Assembly (NCBI GenBank): GCA_037445085.1
Contig: JBBILG010000001.1
Coordinates: forward strand, 34,851-98,850
Direction of reading: 5' to 3'
DNA: 64,000 nt
Source of the DNA: JBBILG01 sp037445085
GTDB taxonomy: Bacteria; Pseudomonadota; Gammaproteobacteria; Burkholderiales; Methylophilaceae
The notes under the pieces are model-generated. The model made no database searches. It was not told the origin of the DNA and saw only the letters and a program-made list of their open reading frames with translations. Both the position numbers and the translations under genes were made by a program. Below, in pieces: positions 26,229 to 34,557 of the stretch (the first letter of the stretch is position 1; each line of letters starts with the position of its first letter).

Positions 26229-26267
26229 GACAAGCCGCTGCGGGCGGCCTGCCTTGCCCCCCAACCG

Positions 26268-27602
26268 TCAGTGCAATTTGATGTGCGGCTCGGTGCGCCG
26301 GGTGATGATGCGTGCCAGCGTGTCCAGCGCCACCTTGGTCGGGCCGTGCAATGCCAGCAGGTGCATCTTGTACAGCGATTTGTACATGAGGCTGGCGATC
26401 ATGCCCTGGATGAACAGTTCGCCCCGGTTGAGGCCGCCCATGAGGTTGCCCACCGTGGTGTACTTGCCCAAATTCACCAGCGAGCCGAAGTCGCGGTAGC
26501 GGTATTCCGGCAACGGCCTGCCGATGGTGCGATTGGTGATACTTTTCACCAACAGGCTGGCCTGCTGGTGCGCCGCCTGGGCGCGCGGCGGCACCAGCGC
26601 GCCTTCGCCCTGCTGCGGCCACGGACAGGCGGCGCAATCGCCCAGCGCAAAAATGTCGGGGTCGCGCGTGGTTTGCAACGTCGCGTTCACCACCAACTGG
26701 TTGACGTGATTGGTTTCCAGCCCGTCCAGGTCCTTAAGGAAATCGGGAGCCTTGATGCCGGCTGCCCAGACCACCTGCTTCGCCGGGATGAACATGCCGT
26801 CGCCGGTATGCACGCCGTTGGCATCCACGCACGTCACGCGCCTGCCTAAGTGCAGATCCACGTCGAGATCCTGGAGCTTGCGCTGTACTGCCAGCGACAG
26901 ATGCTCCGGCAGCGCCGGCAGCACACGCGGCGCGGCCTCGATGATGCTGAGCTTGATGTCGCGGTCGGGGTCGATGCGATCCAGACCGTAAGCCGCCAGT
27001 TCCCGCGTGGTATTGTGCAGTTCCGCGGCCAGCTCCACGCCGGTGGCACCGCCGCCGATGATGGCCACGTGCAACTGCCCCGGGCTCAGCCGCCATTGCT
27101 GGGTCTGCGCGCGGATGCAGGCATTGATCATGCGCTTGTGGAAAGTAACCGCTTCGGCCTGGGTATCGAGCGCGATGCAGTGCTCTTTGACGCCGGGCAC
27201 GCCGAAATCGTTGGACACGCTGCCCACCGCGATGACCAGGGTGTCGTATTTCAGCGAGCGGCGCGGGATCAGCTCCTTGCCCTCCTCGTCGTATACCGGC
27301 GACAGGTAGATTTCCTTCATCGTCCGGCTCAAGCCCTCCATGGCACCCAGGCGGTAATGGAAATGGTGCCAGCGCGCCTGCGCCATGTATTCCAGCTCGT
27401 GCTCGTCGATGTCCATGCTGCCCGCCGCCACCTCGTGCAGCAGGGGCTTCCACAGATGGGTCGTCGTCTTGTCCACCAGGGTGACGGTCGCCAGCCCCTT
27501 CCCGCCCAGCCTGTCGCCCAGCCGGGTCGCAAGCTCCAGGCCGCCGGCGCCGCCGCCGACCACCACCACGTGGTGCGGCACATGGTCATGCTTTCGCGTC
27601 AT
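26268..27602 (-). CDS. ndh: Type II NADH dehydrogenase, non-proton-pumping
   Basis: NDH-2 oxidises NADH and reduces quinone at the inner face of the membrane. The 444-residue flavoprotein has two dinucleotide-binding folds, GGGAGG (16-21) for FAD and GGGATG (183-188) for NADH. It also has the conserved AAGIKAPDFL and FALGDCAACP segments. The C-terminal part (about 395-440) contains an amphipathic region that could anchor it to the membrane. It follows the lipoprotein cytochrome gene by 52 bases on the same strand, so it may be co-transcribed with methanol-oxidation genes and burn NADH made further down that pathway. Confidence 0.92.
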   Translation of the reverse strand: MTRKHDHVPHHVVVVGGGAGGLELATRLGDRLGGKGLATVTLVDKTTTHLWKPLLHEVAAGSMDIDEHELEYMAQARWHHFHYRLGAMEGLSRTMKEIYLSPVYDEEGKELIPRRSLKYDTLVIAVGSVSNDFGVPGVKEHCIALDTQAEAVTFHKRMINACIRAQTQQWRLSPGQLHVAIIGGGATGVELAAELHNTTRELAAYGLDRIDPDRDIKLSIIEAAPRVLPALPEHLSLAVQRKLQDLDVDLHLGRRVTCVDANGVHTGDGMFIPAKQVVWAAGIKAPDFLKDLDGLETNHVNQLVVNATLQTTRDPDIFALGDCAACPWPQQGEGALVPPRAQAAHQQASLLVKSITNRTIGRPLPEYRYRDFGSLVNLGKYTTVGNLMGGLNRGELFIQGMIASLMYKSLYKMHLLALHGPTKVALDTLARIITRRTEPHIKLH

Positions 27603-27654
27603 GATGGCCAGACTGCCGTTCGTGTCGCGCGTGCCGTGTTATCCCGCCCCATGA

Positions 27655-28215
27655 TCAGTTCAGCCAGGGCTTGTCGCCGCCGCCCTGATAGGAGGCGCGC
27701 AGCCAACCGATGATCTTGAGGATGTCGTCGGTCGGCACCAATTCGGGGTTGCCGGTCACCTGCTGGTGCCAGGCCCCCATGCCCATGTCGGTGCCACCCG
27801 CGATGGTCTCGAACAGGCCCTTGTCGGTGACGTGCTTGGCTTGCGCCCAGCGGTCGTCGATGATGCTCATGGCGGTCTGGCCGCCGGCATTGCCGCCGTG
27901 GCACTGGTTGCACGACCAGTAGCCAAACTTCTTCCGGCCTGCCTTGGCCGCCTCGGCGTCAGCCACGTATTTCTTGGTATAGGGGTTGATGCAGGTCGCC
28001 AGGAATTCCTTGGCTTCCGGAGTGTCCTGGTCGGTCGGCTTGATGTTGAGCGGCGCATTGCCCGCCCTGGTCGATACGAGCTGGCATTGCCCGCCACCAG
28101 CCGCGGCGGATGCCGCCGGCTTGCCGCCGGCACCGGGTTCGGCAGATTGTTCGCCGCAAGCGGTCAACCCCAGCAACAGCAGGCCCGCCAGGGTCAGTTG
28201 ATGCAAATGGTTCAT
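27655..28215 (-). CDS. Lipoprotein c-type cytochrome, methanol-metabolism family (second copy)
   Basis: The 186-residue protein begins with a lipoprotein signal ending LTAC (Cys20), then a Gly/Ala/Ser-rich linker, then a cytochrome domain. That domain is residue-for-residue the same as in the gene upstream, except for the last residue and the junction. Haem binds at CNQCH (102-106) and the likely iron ligand is a Met in GTDMGMGAW. Two extra cysteines (about 44 and 75) place it in the four-cysteine group related to methanol metabolism. The ATG at 28215 has a strong GGGAGG site. The shared part is DNA-identical over 411 bases. A membrane-anchored twin of the soluble cytochrome is the natural reading. 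Confidence 0.88.
   Translation of the reverse strand: MNHLHQLTLAGLLLLGLTACGEQSAEPGAGGKPAASAAAGGGQCQLVSTRAGNAPLNIKPTDQDTPEAKEFLATCINPYTKKYVADAEAAKAGRKKFGYWSCNQCHGGNAGGQTAMSIIDDRWAQAKHVTDKGLFETIAGGTDMGMGAWHQQVTGNPELVPTDDILKIIGWLRASYQGGGDKPWLN
27659..28069. repeat. 411-base exact direct repeat, copy 1 (lipoprotein cytochrome)
   Basis: Every base of this block was compared by eye with 28357-28767 (offset 698) and no difference was found. It covers almost all of the mature cytochrome domain. Identity stops abruptly inside the last codon and at the N-terminal junction. Confidence 0.95.
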
Positions 28216-28300
28216 GTCCTCCCCTCCCTCCATGTCAAACACGCCGAATCTGCATTTTATCCCAGCACGGCCATTGCGCCAGCGAAAAACAGCACACGAT

Positions 28301-28330
28301 AAAAAGGCCACCCGGCACCCGGGTGGCCTT
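28301..28330 (-). terminator. Rho-independent terminator between the two cytochrome genes
   Basis: A 10-bp stem (AAGGCCACCC / GGGTGGCCTT) with a 7-base loop lies 23 bases after the soluble cytochrome stop. On the minus strand it is followed by a run of Ts. It should reduce read-through into the lipoprotein cytochrome and ndh. Confidence 0.88.
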
Positions 28331-28352
28331 CACGTGCGCGACCGCCGCGCGC

Positions 28353-28871
28353 TTACTTCAGCCAGGGCTTGTCGCCGCCGCCCTGATAGGAGGCGCGCAG
28401 CCAACCGATGATCTTGAGGATGTCGTCGGTCGGCACCAATTCGGGGTTGCCGGTCACCTGCTGGTGCCAGGCCCCCATGCCCATGTCGGTGCCACCCGCG
28501 ATGGTCTCGAACAGGCCCTTGTCGGTGACGTGCTTGGCTTGCGCCCAGCGGTCGTCGATGATGCTCATGGCGGTCTGGCCGCCGGCATTGCCGCCGTGGC
28601 ACTGGTTGCACGACCAGTAGCCAAACTTCTTCCGGCCTGCCTTGGCCGCCTCGGCGTCAGCCACGTATTTCTTGGTATAGGGGTTGATGCAGGTCGCCAG
28701 GAATTCCTTGGCTTCCGGAGTGTCCTGGTCGGTCGGCTTGATGTTGAGCGGCGCATTGCCCGCCCTGCTGGATTCGAACTTGCACTCGGCGCTCGCCTGC
28801 AGCGGCATGGCGAACACCCCCATCACTGCCAGCATGGAAGCAAAACCGGTTACCTTGCCTAAAGTCTTCAT
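28353..28871 (-). CDS. xoxG: Soluble c-type cytochrome, electron acceptor of XoxF (first copy)
   Basis: This 172-residue cytochrome has an ordinary signal peptide (about 1-28, ending ASA) and is therefore soluble in the periplasm. It has C30 and C61 plus the haem site C88-x-x-C91-H92, and a Met ligand candidate at 130 or 132 (TDMGMGAW). That is the four-cysteine cytochrome family linked to methanol metabolism (TIGR03874, from memory). It follows xoxJ on the same strand with 127 bases between, and xoxF precedes xoxJ. This xoxF-J-G order supports its role as the direct electron acceptor of the dehydrogenase. Confidence 0.88.
   Translation of the reverse strand: MKTLGKVTGFASMLAVMGVFAMPLQASAECKFESSRAGNAPLNIKPTDQDTPEAKEFLATCINPYTKKYVADAEAAKAGRKKFGYWSCNQCHGGNAGGQTAMSIIDDRWAQAKHVTDKGLFETIAGGTDMGMGAWHQQVTGNPELVPTDDILKIIGWLRASYQGGGDKPWLK
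28357..28767. repeat. 411-base exact direct repeat, copy 2 (soluble cytochrome)
   Basis: This is the second member of the exact pair with 27659-28069, in the same orientation. The 287 bases between the two copies are unlike either copy. They hold the lipoprotein signal sequence, linker, leader and a terminator. Confidence 0.95.
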
Positions 28872-28998
28872 TTCATCTCCTCTGGTGTTGATCTAAAACC
28901 ACATCTTGAATCCATGCTGGATGCAATGACTCAATTTGTACTGCCCATAACGAACCACGCCTGCCCATGGTTGACGCACCACGCCAGGCGCAAACCCA

Positions 28999-29922
28999 TC
29001 AATGAAACTTGGGGATGCCATCGCCCTCGCGCTTGGCCGGGCCGCCCTCGCGCTTGCCGCCGCCGCGCTTCTCGTCGACGACGGGCACATGGGGGATGCC
29101 ATACTCGTCCAGGATTTTGATTATATCGCCATGCCGGCGATCCAGCACATCCTGGATCATGGCCATGCGATCCTTGTCCCCTTTGCGTACCGCCACGGAG
29201 ATGTTCCAGTATTCCTTGCCGTGCACATTGGTTTCCTCGTATTCGGGTGCCGGCACCACCACCAGCTCCGCCGGAGCCTTCCTGGCATAGTAGCCGGCGA
29301 TCGGGCCCCACACGATGGCGACATCGATCTCGCCCTTCACCACGTCATCCACCAGCAGGCTGGGCGGCTGGGTGAGATCGCGCCAGAGGCGATAGGGGAT
29401 CGCATTGCTCAGCAAACCCTTGTCGGCTAGCGGGCGGGTGGGCGGCGTCATGCCGACCACGCCGATGACGGCCTTCTTGAGGTCGGGAGAATCCCAGTCG
29501 GTGATGTTGTAGCCCTTGTCCTTGCGATAGACGAACACGTAGCCGGAACGGTAATAGGGCTTGGAAGTAAGCAGCATGTCGTTGCCATGCACGGTGCCGA
29601 TGATGACGTCGCAGCGATACGCGTTGATGGTGTTGCGGACGAAACCGAAACGATCCACCCAGAACTGGTACTCCAGGCGCTTGCCGAGATCCTTGGCGAT
29701 GAGTTCGGCGATGCGGTTCTCGAAGCCTTCCTGCTTGCTGTTGGAATAGGGCAGGTTATCCGTGTCCGCGCAAACGCGGAACGCATTCGGGTCTTCGATG
29801 CGCCGCCCTTCGCCGGCACGCCCGCTTTCCGGATCGACCGGCAGGGGAACCCCCTCGCCTGCGGATACGCCCGCCGCAAACAGCCAGAACACGGTAGCCG
29901 CCATCGATAGTCTCACGCTCAT
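28999..29922 (-). CDS. xoxJ: XoxJ-like periplasmic binding protein of the methanol dehydrogenase locus
   Basis: MoxJ/XoxJ proteins resemble amino-acid-binding proteins of ABC systems but act as helpers of the PQQ methanol dehydrogenase, probably in its activation. The 307-residue product has a signal peptide (about 1-21), then FRVCADTDNLPYSN and later AIVWGPIAGYYA, both typical of the quinoprotein-associated binding-protein family (TIGR03871, from memory). The ATG at 29922 gives the signal peptide; a longer frame upstream would bury it. The last 22 or so residues form a Lys/Arg/Gly-rich tail with repeated KREG, not expected for the fold. Confidence 0.88.
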   Translation of the reverse strand: MSVRLSMAATVFWLFAAGVSAGEGVPLPVDPESGRAGEGRRIEDPNAFRVCADTDNLPYSNSKQEGFENRIAELIAKDLGKRLEYQFWVDRFGFVRNTINAYRCDVIIGTVHGNDMLLTSKPYYRSGYVFVYRKDKGYNITDWDSPDLKKAVIGVVGMTPPTRPLADKGLLSNAIPYRLWRDLTQPPSLLVDDVVKGEIDVAIVWGPIAGYYARKAPAELVVVPAPEYEETNVHGKEYWNISVAVRKGDKDRMAMIQDVLDRRHGDIIKILDEYGIPHVPVVDEKRGGGKREGGPAKREGDGIPKFH

Positions 29923-29980
29923 TTCATCACCCGTCCATATAGTTAGTTGCTTGCTGTCCTGCATCCGCATGCATACATAT

Positions 29981-30008
29981 AAAAAGCACCCCGCCGCAGC
30001 GGGGTGCT
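29981..30008 (-). terminator. Rho-independent terminator after xoxF
   Basis: An 8-bp stem (AGCACCCC / GGGGTGCT) with an 8-base loop lies 55 bases past the xoxF stop and is followed on the minus strand by TTTTT. It should make xoxF mRNA far more abundant than the xoxJ part. Confidence 0.88.
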
Positions 30009-30063
30009 CATACGACACACTAACCAACGGTTAGTTCTGTGCTACAAGCCTCGCGGCCCGCAA

Positions 30064-31941
30064 TTACAGAGCGAACACGTTCAGCGCACCGCCGCCAGGA
30101 GCGGCGTTGTACTTGGCCAGTTCGGCATAACCGCCGGCGGCGCCGAGGGCGTCGGTCGGGTTGGTCAGGCCCAGGTTGAGCGCCACGCCAGCCCAGCCGC
30201 CGATCCCGGACAGCACGCCGACGTATTGCTTGCCCTTGTGGCCATAGGTGAAGGCATTGCCGATCACGCCAGAGCCCACCTGAATCTTCCACAGCTCCTT
30301 GCCGTTCTTGGCGTCAACCGCCTTGAACCAGCGATCCAGGGTGCCGTAGAACACCAGGTCGGTCGCGGTGACCAGCGCGCCACCCCAGGCGGAGAACTTC
30401 TCCTTGTTGTACCAGACGCTCTTGCCGGTCATCGGATCATAGGCAGCGAAACCGCCCATCACGCCATCCGGGCCGGGGAACATGGTCAGGGTCGCGCCCA
30501 CCCACGGCTGGCCGGCTACATACTTGGATTCCACCGGTTCATAGGTCATGCACACGTGGTTGAGCGGGGAGTACATCAGACCGGTGCGCGGGCTGTAGGC
30601 AGCCGGTTGCTGGTCCTTGGTACCCAGGGCGGCCGGGCAGATGCCCTTGGTGTTGACGTCCTGGTGGGTGGAGTATCTCGCATCCTTGTGCGGGATGCCG
30701 GTTTCCAGGTCCACATGGGTCGCCCAGTTGACGAACGGATGCACCTTGGTGGCCTGCACCAGCGTGCCGGTGTTGGCTTCGAAGGTGTAGTGGAAGCCGT
30801 TGCGGTCATGGTGCCAGGCGTAGGTCTTGCCGCCCTTGTCGAACAGGATCACTTCGTTGATGCCGTCGTAGTCCCATTCGTCGTGCGGGGTCATCTGGTA
30901 GCCCCAGCGCGCCAGGCCGGTGTCGACGTCGCGGGCGAAGATGGTCATGGACCACTTGTTGTCGCCAGGACGCACGTCCGGGTTCCACACGGAGGGGTTG
31001 CCGGTGCCGTAGAACACCAGGTTGGTCTTGGCGTCATACGAATACCAGCCCCACACGGAGCCACCGCCGTGCTGCCAGCCGTCCTTGACCGCTTGCGGCT
31101 TCAGCCAGGTCTTCACACCCAGGTCGGCCACCGGATACTTCAACTGGCCCTTCTTCAGGGCCTTGAAGGAACCGCCCGGCACGTTGCCGCCGTCAACGTC
31201 CTGATAGACGGAGAGGGCGGAATAATGCGGATTTTCCTTGTTGAAGTCCTTGCCGATCAGCACTTCGCTGTCGGGGCCGGTGGAGTAGGCTTTCCAGGCC
31301 AGCGAACCGTCCTTGATGTTGTAGGCGGCCATGAAGCAGCGCACGCCGAACTCGGCACCGGAACAGCCATGCAGCACCTTGTCCTTGATCACGTGCGGGA
31401 CGCTGGTGTTGGTGGCGCCCACCTTGGGATCTGTGTTCTGGACTTCCCAGATCTTGGCGCCGGTCTTGGCGTCCAGCGCCACCAGCATGCCGTCGTTCTG
31501 GCCGAGGAAGAGCTTGCCGTCACCGAAACCCAGGCCACGGTTCACGTTGTCGCAGCACAGCACGGCCTGCACGGCGGGGTCCTGCTTGGGGAAGTAGGTC
31601 CAGACGATCTTCTGGTTGTCGTTGAGGTCCAGCGCGTACACATTGTTGGGAAACGCGGTGTGCACGTACATCATGTTGCCGAGCACCACCGGGGAGCCTT
31701 CATGGCCGCGGTTGACACCGGTGGCAAAGGTCCAAGCGTACTTCAGGTTCTTGACGTTGTTCTTGTTGATCTGGGACAGCTTGCTGTAGGCTTGGTTGTA
31801 ATGATCGCCGCGCGGATGCACCCAGTTGTTGGGGTCCTTCATCGCGGCTTCCTGGTCAGGGGCGGCCATGGCGCTCATCGGCAGCGTGACGGCCATGCCG
31901 GCAGCAAGACCCAGAGCGATCTTGATTTTGCTCATCTCCAT
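30064..31941 (-). CDS. xoxF: Lanthanide-dependent PQQ methanol dehydrogenase XoxF
   Basis: XoxF oxidises methanol in the periplasm using PQQ and a rare-earth ion. The 625-residue protein has a signal peptide (about 1-27) and a propeller of tryptophan-docking repeats. Active-site features in order are the vicinal cysteine pair C129-C130, a metal-ligand Glu in GAEFGV (E196), and Asn in GTGNPS (N315). Last is WDYDG, with catalytic D357 plus D359. The extra aspartate two residues after the catalytic one is the accepted mark of lanthanide enzymes; calcium-type MxaF has Ala there. The ATG at 31941 has a GGAGA site 7 bases upstream. Confidence 0.96.
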   Translation of the reverse strand: MEMSKIKIALGLAAGMAVTLPMSAMAAPDQEAAMKDPNNWVHPRGDHYNQAYSKLSQINKNNVKNLKYAWTFATGVNRGHEGSPVVLGNMMYVHTAFPNNVYALDLNDNQKIVWTYFPKQDPAVQAVLCCDNVNRGLGFGDGKLFLGQNDGMLVALDAKTGAKIWEVQNTDPKVGATNTSVPHVIKDKVLHGCSGAEFGVRCFMAAYNIKDGSLAWKAYSTGPDSEVLIGKDFNKENPHYSALSVYQDVDGGNVPGGSFKALKKGQLKYPVADLGVKTWLKPQAVKDGWQHGGGSVWGWYSYDAKTNLVFYGTGNPSVWNPDVRPGDNKWSMTIFARDVDTGLARWGYQMTPHDEWDYDGINEVILFDKGGKTYAWHHDRNGFHYTFEANTGTLVQATKVHPFVNWATHVDLETGIPHKDARYSTHQDVNTKGICPAALGTKDQQPAAYSPRTGLMYSPLNHVCMTYEPVESKYVAGQPWVGATLTMFPGPDGVMGGFAAYDPMTGKSVWYNKEKFSAWGGALVTATDLVFYGTLDRWFKAVDAKNGKELWKIQVGSGVIGNAFTYGHKGKQYVGVLSGIGGWAGVALNLGLTNPTDALGAAGGYAELAKYNAAPGGGALNVFAL

Positions 31942-31996
31942 TGTCAAATCTCCATAGTAGTTACAACTAGGGGGGGTAAGAAAGCGAGGCATCCAC

Positions 31997-32032
31997 CTCC
32001 GCGCTTCCCCTTATGCCGGGTTTCGCGCGGAG
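31997..32032 (-). promoter_or_regulatory. Stem-loop in the xoxF leader
   Basis: An 8-bp perfect stem (CTCCGCGC / GCGCGGAG) encloses a 20-base loop with further C/G pairing possible. It lies in the roughly 130-base leader between the predicted xoxF promoter and the gene. It might be a regulatory or stabilising leader structure; no known riboswitch was recognised. Confidence 0.4.
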
Positions 32033-32078
32033 CCTTCAGGCCACGCTTTTTCGCAACACCGTAATGTGTGCTGACAGC

Positions 32079-32107
32079 ATACTAGATCAGTCGAAATCGA
32101 TTTGCAA
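32079..32107 (-). promoter_or_regulatory. Promoter of xoxF
   Basis: On the minus strand TTGCAA (-35) and TAGTAT (-10) are separated by exactly 17 bases. The start site would lie about 130 bases upstream of the xoxF ATG. It is the best sigma-70-like match in the 292-base divergent region. Confidence 0.6.
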
Positions 32108-32233
32108 TACTCGTCATGCAAATAAATCCGGCCTTCCCGGCACGTTACGGGTGCTGGTGCTATCATAGTTTCAACCATTTTTTTATACAACACCTCATCC
32201 CCGGATTCCGCAAGGTTTTCCTCGCCCCGCCCC

Positions 32234-33202
32234 ATGTCCTCGCCGCCCCCCGTCCTCTACCCGCCCATCGAACCCTACGGGCACGGCTGGCTCGCCGTTT
32301 CCGCCTTGCACAGCCTTTACTACGAACAATGCGGCAGCCCGCACGGACAGCCCGTGGTGATGTTGCACGGCGGCCCCGGCAGCGGCTGCAACCCGGGCCA
32401 GCGGCGCTTCTTCGACCCGGCACGCTACCGCATCATCCTGCTCGATCAGCGCGGCTGTCAGCGCAGCCTGCCGCCTGGCTGCGTGGAGGAGAACACCACC
32501 TGGCACCTGGTGGAGGACCTGGAGAGGTTGCGCAGCCATCTCGACATTCCGCGCTGGCTGGTATTCGGCGGCTCGTGGGGCAGCACGCTGGCCCTGGCGT
32601 ATGCCGCCACGCACCCGCAGGCCGTCACCGGTCTCATCCTGCGCGGCATCTTCTTGTGCCGGGCGAAAGAGCTGGAGTGGTTTCTCTACCAGGCCCGCCA
32701 GTTCTTCCCCGAAGCATGGGAAGCGCTGACCGCCCCGCTGCACGCCGGGGAGCACGCGGACATCCTCGGCGCCTACTGCCGGCGGGTCTTTGCCGCGGAT
32801 CCGGCGCAGGCCGGCGCTGCGGCGCGCAACTGGAACGCCTACGAGAGCGCCATCATGAGCCTCGTCCCCGGTCCGCCGCCGGCCACGGAGCCGGATGCGG
32901 CGCTCGCCATCGCGCGGGCGCGCGTGCAGTTGCATTATCTGACCCACTTCGGCTTTCTCGGCGAGCGGCCGCTGCTGGACCAGGTGCACCGTTTCCGCCA
33001 CATCCCGGCCGTCATCGTGCAGGGGCGCTATGACATGGTGTGCCCGCCCCTCTCCGCCCACGAACTGCATCGGGCCTGGCCGGAGGCAGCATTCAGGATG
33101 GTCGCGGATGCCGGACATTCGGCGATGGAACCCGGCATCGCCGCGGCCCTGGTGGCCGCCGCCGATGCCTTCCGCCGACCCGCCTGCGAGCCGCCGCGGT
33201 GA
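32234..33202 (+). CDS. pip: Proline iminopeptidase
   Basis: This alpha/beta hydrolase removes N-terminal proline from peptides in the cytoplasm. The 322-residue product carries the oxyanion-hole motif HGGPG (about 45-49), DQRGCQRS, and the nucleophile elbow GGSWGS. A late His in DAGHSAME completes the catalytic triad. Length and motifs fit the peptidase S33 family. The stop codon overlaps the GTG start of the next gene (GTGA), so both are coupled. It is divergent from xoxF. Confidence 0.94.
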   Translation: MSSPPPVLYPPIEPYGHGWLAVSALHSLYYEQCGSPHGQPVVMLHGGPGSGCNPGQRRFFDPARYRIILLDQRGCQRSLPPGCVEENTTWHLVEDLERLRSHLDIPRWLVFGGSWGSTLALAYAATHPQAVTGLILRGIFLCRAKELEWFLYQARQFFPEAWEALTAPLHAGEHADILGAYCRRVFAADPAQAGAAARNWNAYESAIMSLVPGPPPATEPDAALAIARARVQLHYLTHFGFLGERPLLDQVHRFRHIPAVIVQGRYDMVCPPLSAHELHRAWPEAAFRMVADAGHSAMEPGIAAALVAAADAFRRPACEPPR

Positions 33203-34557
33203 AATCGCCACGCGCGCTCCTGCACCTCCTGCGGCACATGCCGGCGCTGCAAAGTCAGCGCGAGCGGCTGACCCGGCACCGCCACAATACGCCCTGGTTC
33301 ATGCTGCGGGAAACCCTGGCCTCCTTCGAGCGCCACCAGACCCTGCGCATTTCCGCGGCCCTCACCTTCTACGCCTTGTTCGCGCTGATCCCCATGGCCC
33401 TGCTGATGCTGTTCCTGCTCAGCCAGCTGGTGTTCTCCTTCGATTACGCCATCGTCAAGCTCGCCATCCTCACCAGCAACCTGGTGCCCAGGTTCAGCCA
33501 GAACATCATGATGGAGGTGTACAACATCTCCACCAGGCGTGCCGCCTGGGGCATGCTCGGCCTCCTGGCCCTGCTGTGGGCCATCACCCCGCTGGCGCGG
33601 GCGCTGCGCGCATCTTTCCACACCATAGGCTCGGTCGCGGAAACGCCTTCGCTGCTGCGGCGCACCCTGACCGACCTGATCGCCGTGCTGGGCATCCTGC
33701 TGCTGCTGTTCCTGTTCACCTTCAGCGGCACCGTGCTGGAGCGGGTGCTGGAATTCATGCGCCCGGAGTTCGTCTCGGTGCGTCTGGTGAACGCCCTCTC
33801 CTCCGCCATCACCATCACGGCCCTGCTGACCGTGTTCTATCACGTGTTCTTTCCCGCCCGCATTCCCCTGCGCCACGCCGTGCTGGGCGCCGTGCTGACC
33901 GCGGCGCTGTGGCTGGCGATGCGCCCGGCATTCGAACTGTTCCTGTTCCTGCACCAGGACTATGGCGCGATGTTCGGCGGCATGAAGAACCTGTTCATTT
34001 CCGTCGGCTGGCTGTATTACAGCTTCGCCGTGCTCCTGCTGGGCACCGAGCTGATCGCCACCCTGCGCCGCAAGGACGTGCTGCTGCTGCGCGGACTGTT
34101 CGGCGAGCAGGCGCTGCACCCGGGCTACCTCGACAAGCTGATGCAACTGTTCGGCAGAACCTACGCCCAAGACGAACACGTCTTCCGCCAGGGCGAAACC
34201 GGCCGCGAGATGTATTACATCGTCGACGGCAGGGTCGCCCTGTGCAGGCGGGACCAGCCGCTGCGCGAACTGGGCAGCGGGAAACACTTCGGCGAAATGG
34301 CGATGCTCGCCAACGCCAGCCGCGCCACGGATGCCATCGTCATTTCGGAACGCGCCCGCATCCTTGCCATCAGCGCGGACAACATGGACACCCTGCTGAC
34401 GGAAGAACCTCGGCTGGCCATGACTTTTCTGCGCGAAATGGCCCTGCGCCTGCGCGAGGGCGGCGGCGCCGACGGCGAGTTATACTTGCGCCGTCAGCCG
34501 GACGGGGTGCCGTCCGGCAGCGCCGCACCCATTCCACTTCAGGGAAAGTCGCCATGA
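33199..34557 (+). CDS. YihY/virulence factor BrkB-family membrane protein fused to a cyclic-nucleotide-binding domain
   Basis: The 452-residue protein has two parts. Residues about 45-290 form the six-helix YihY (UPF0761) membrane domain, whose function is unknown despite the old RNase BN label. Residues about 310-430 form a Crp-like cyclic-nucleotide-binding domain with [19 protein letters not shown]. Its phosphate-binding cassette [16 protein letters not shown] keeps both the Glu and the Arg that normally contact cyclic nucleotides. The start is a GTG overlapping the pip stop. The join lies inside one open frame with no sign of frameshift. Control of a membrane protein by cAMP or a related nucleotide is inferred. 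Confidence 0.85.
   Translation: MKSPRALLHLLRHMPALQSQRERLTRHRHNTPWFMLRETLASFERHQTLRISAALTFYALFALIPMALLMLFLLSQLVFSFDYAIVKLAILTSNLVPRFSQNIMMEVYNISTRRAAWGMLGLLALLWAITPLARALRASFHTIGSVAETPSLLRRTLTDLIAVLGILLLLFLFTFSGTVLERVLEFMRPEFVSVRLVNALSSAITITALLTVFYHVFFPARIPLRHAVLGAVLTAALWLAMRPAFELFLFLHQDYGAMFGGMKNLFISVGWLYYSFAVLLLGTELIATLRRKDVLLLRGLFGEQALHPGYLDKLMQLFGRTYAQDEHVFRQGETGREMYYIVDGRVALCRRDQPLRELGSGKHFGEMAMLANASRATDAIVISERARILAISADNMDTLLTEEPRLAMTFLREMALRLREGGGADGELYLRRQPDGVPSGSAAPIPLQGKSP

Noticed and set aside
30004..32064. Long plus-strand open frame opposite xoxF
   Set aside because: xoxF on the minus strand has full catalytic motifs, signal peptide, ribosome site, promoter and terminator. The opposite frame has none of these.
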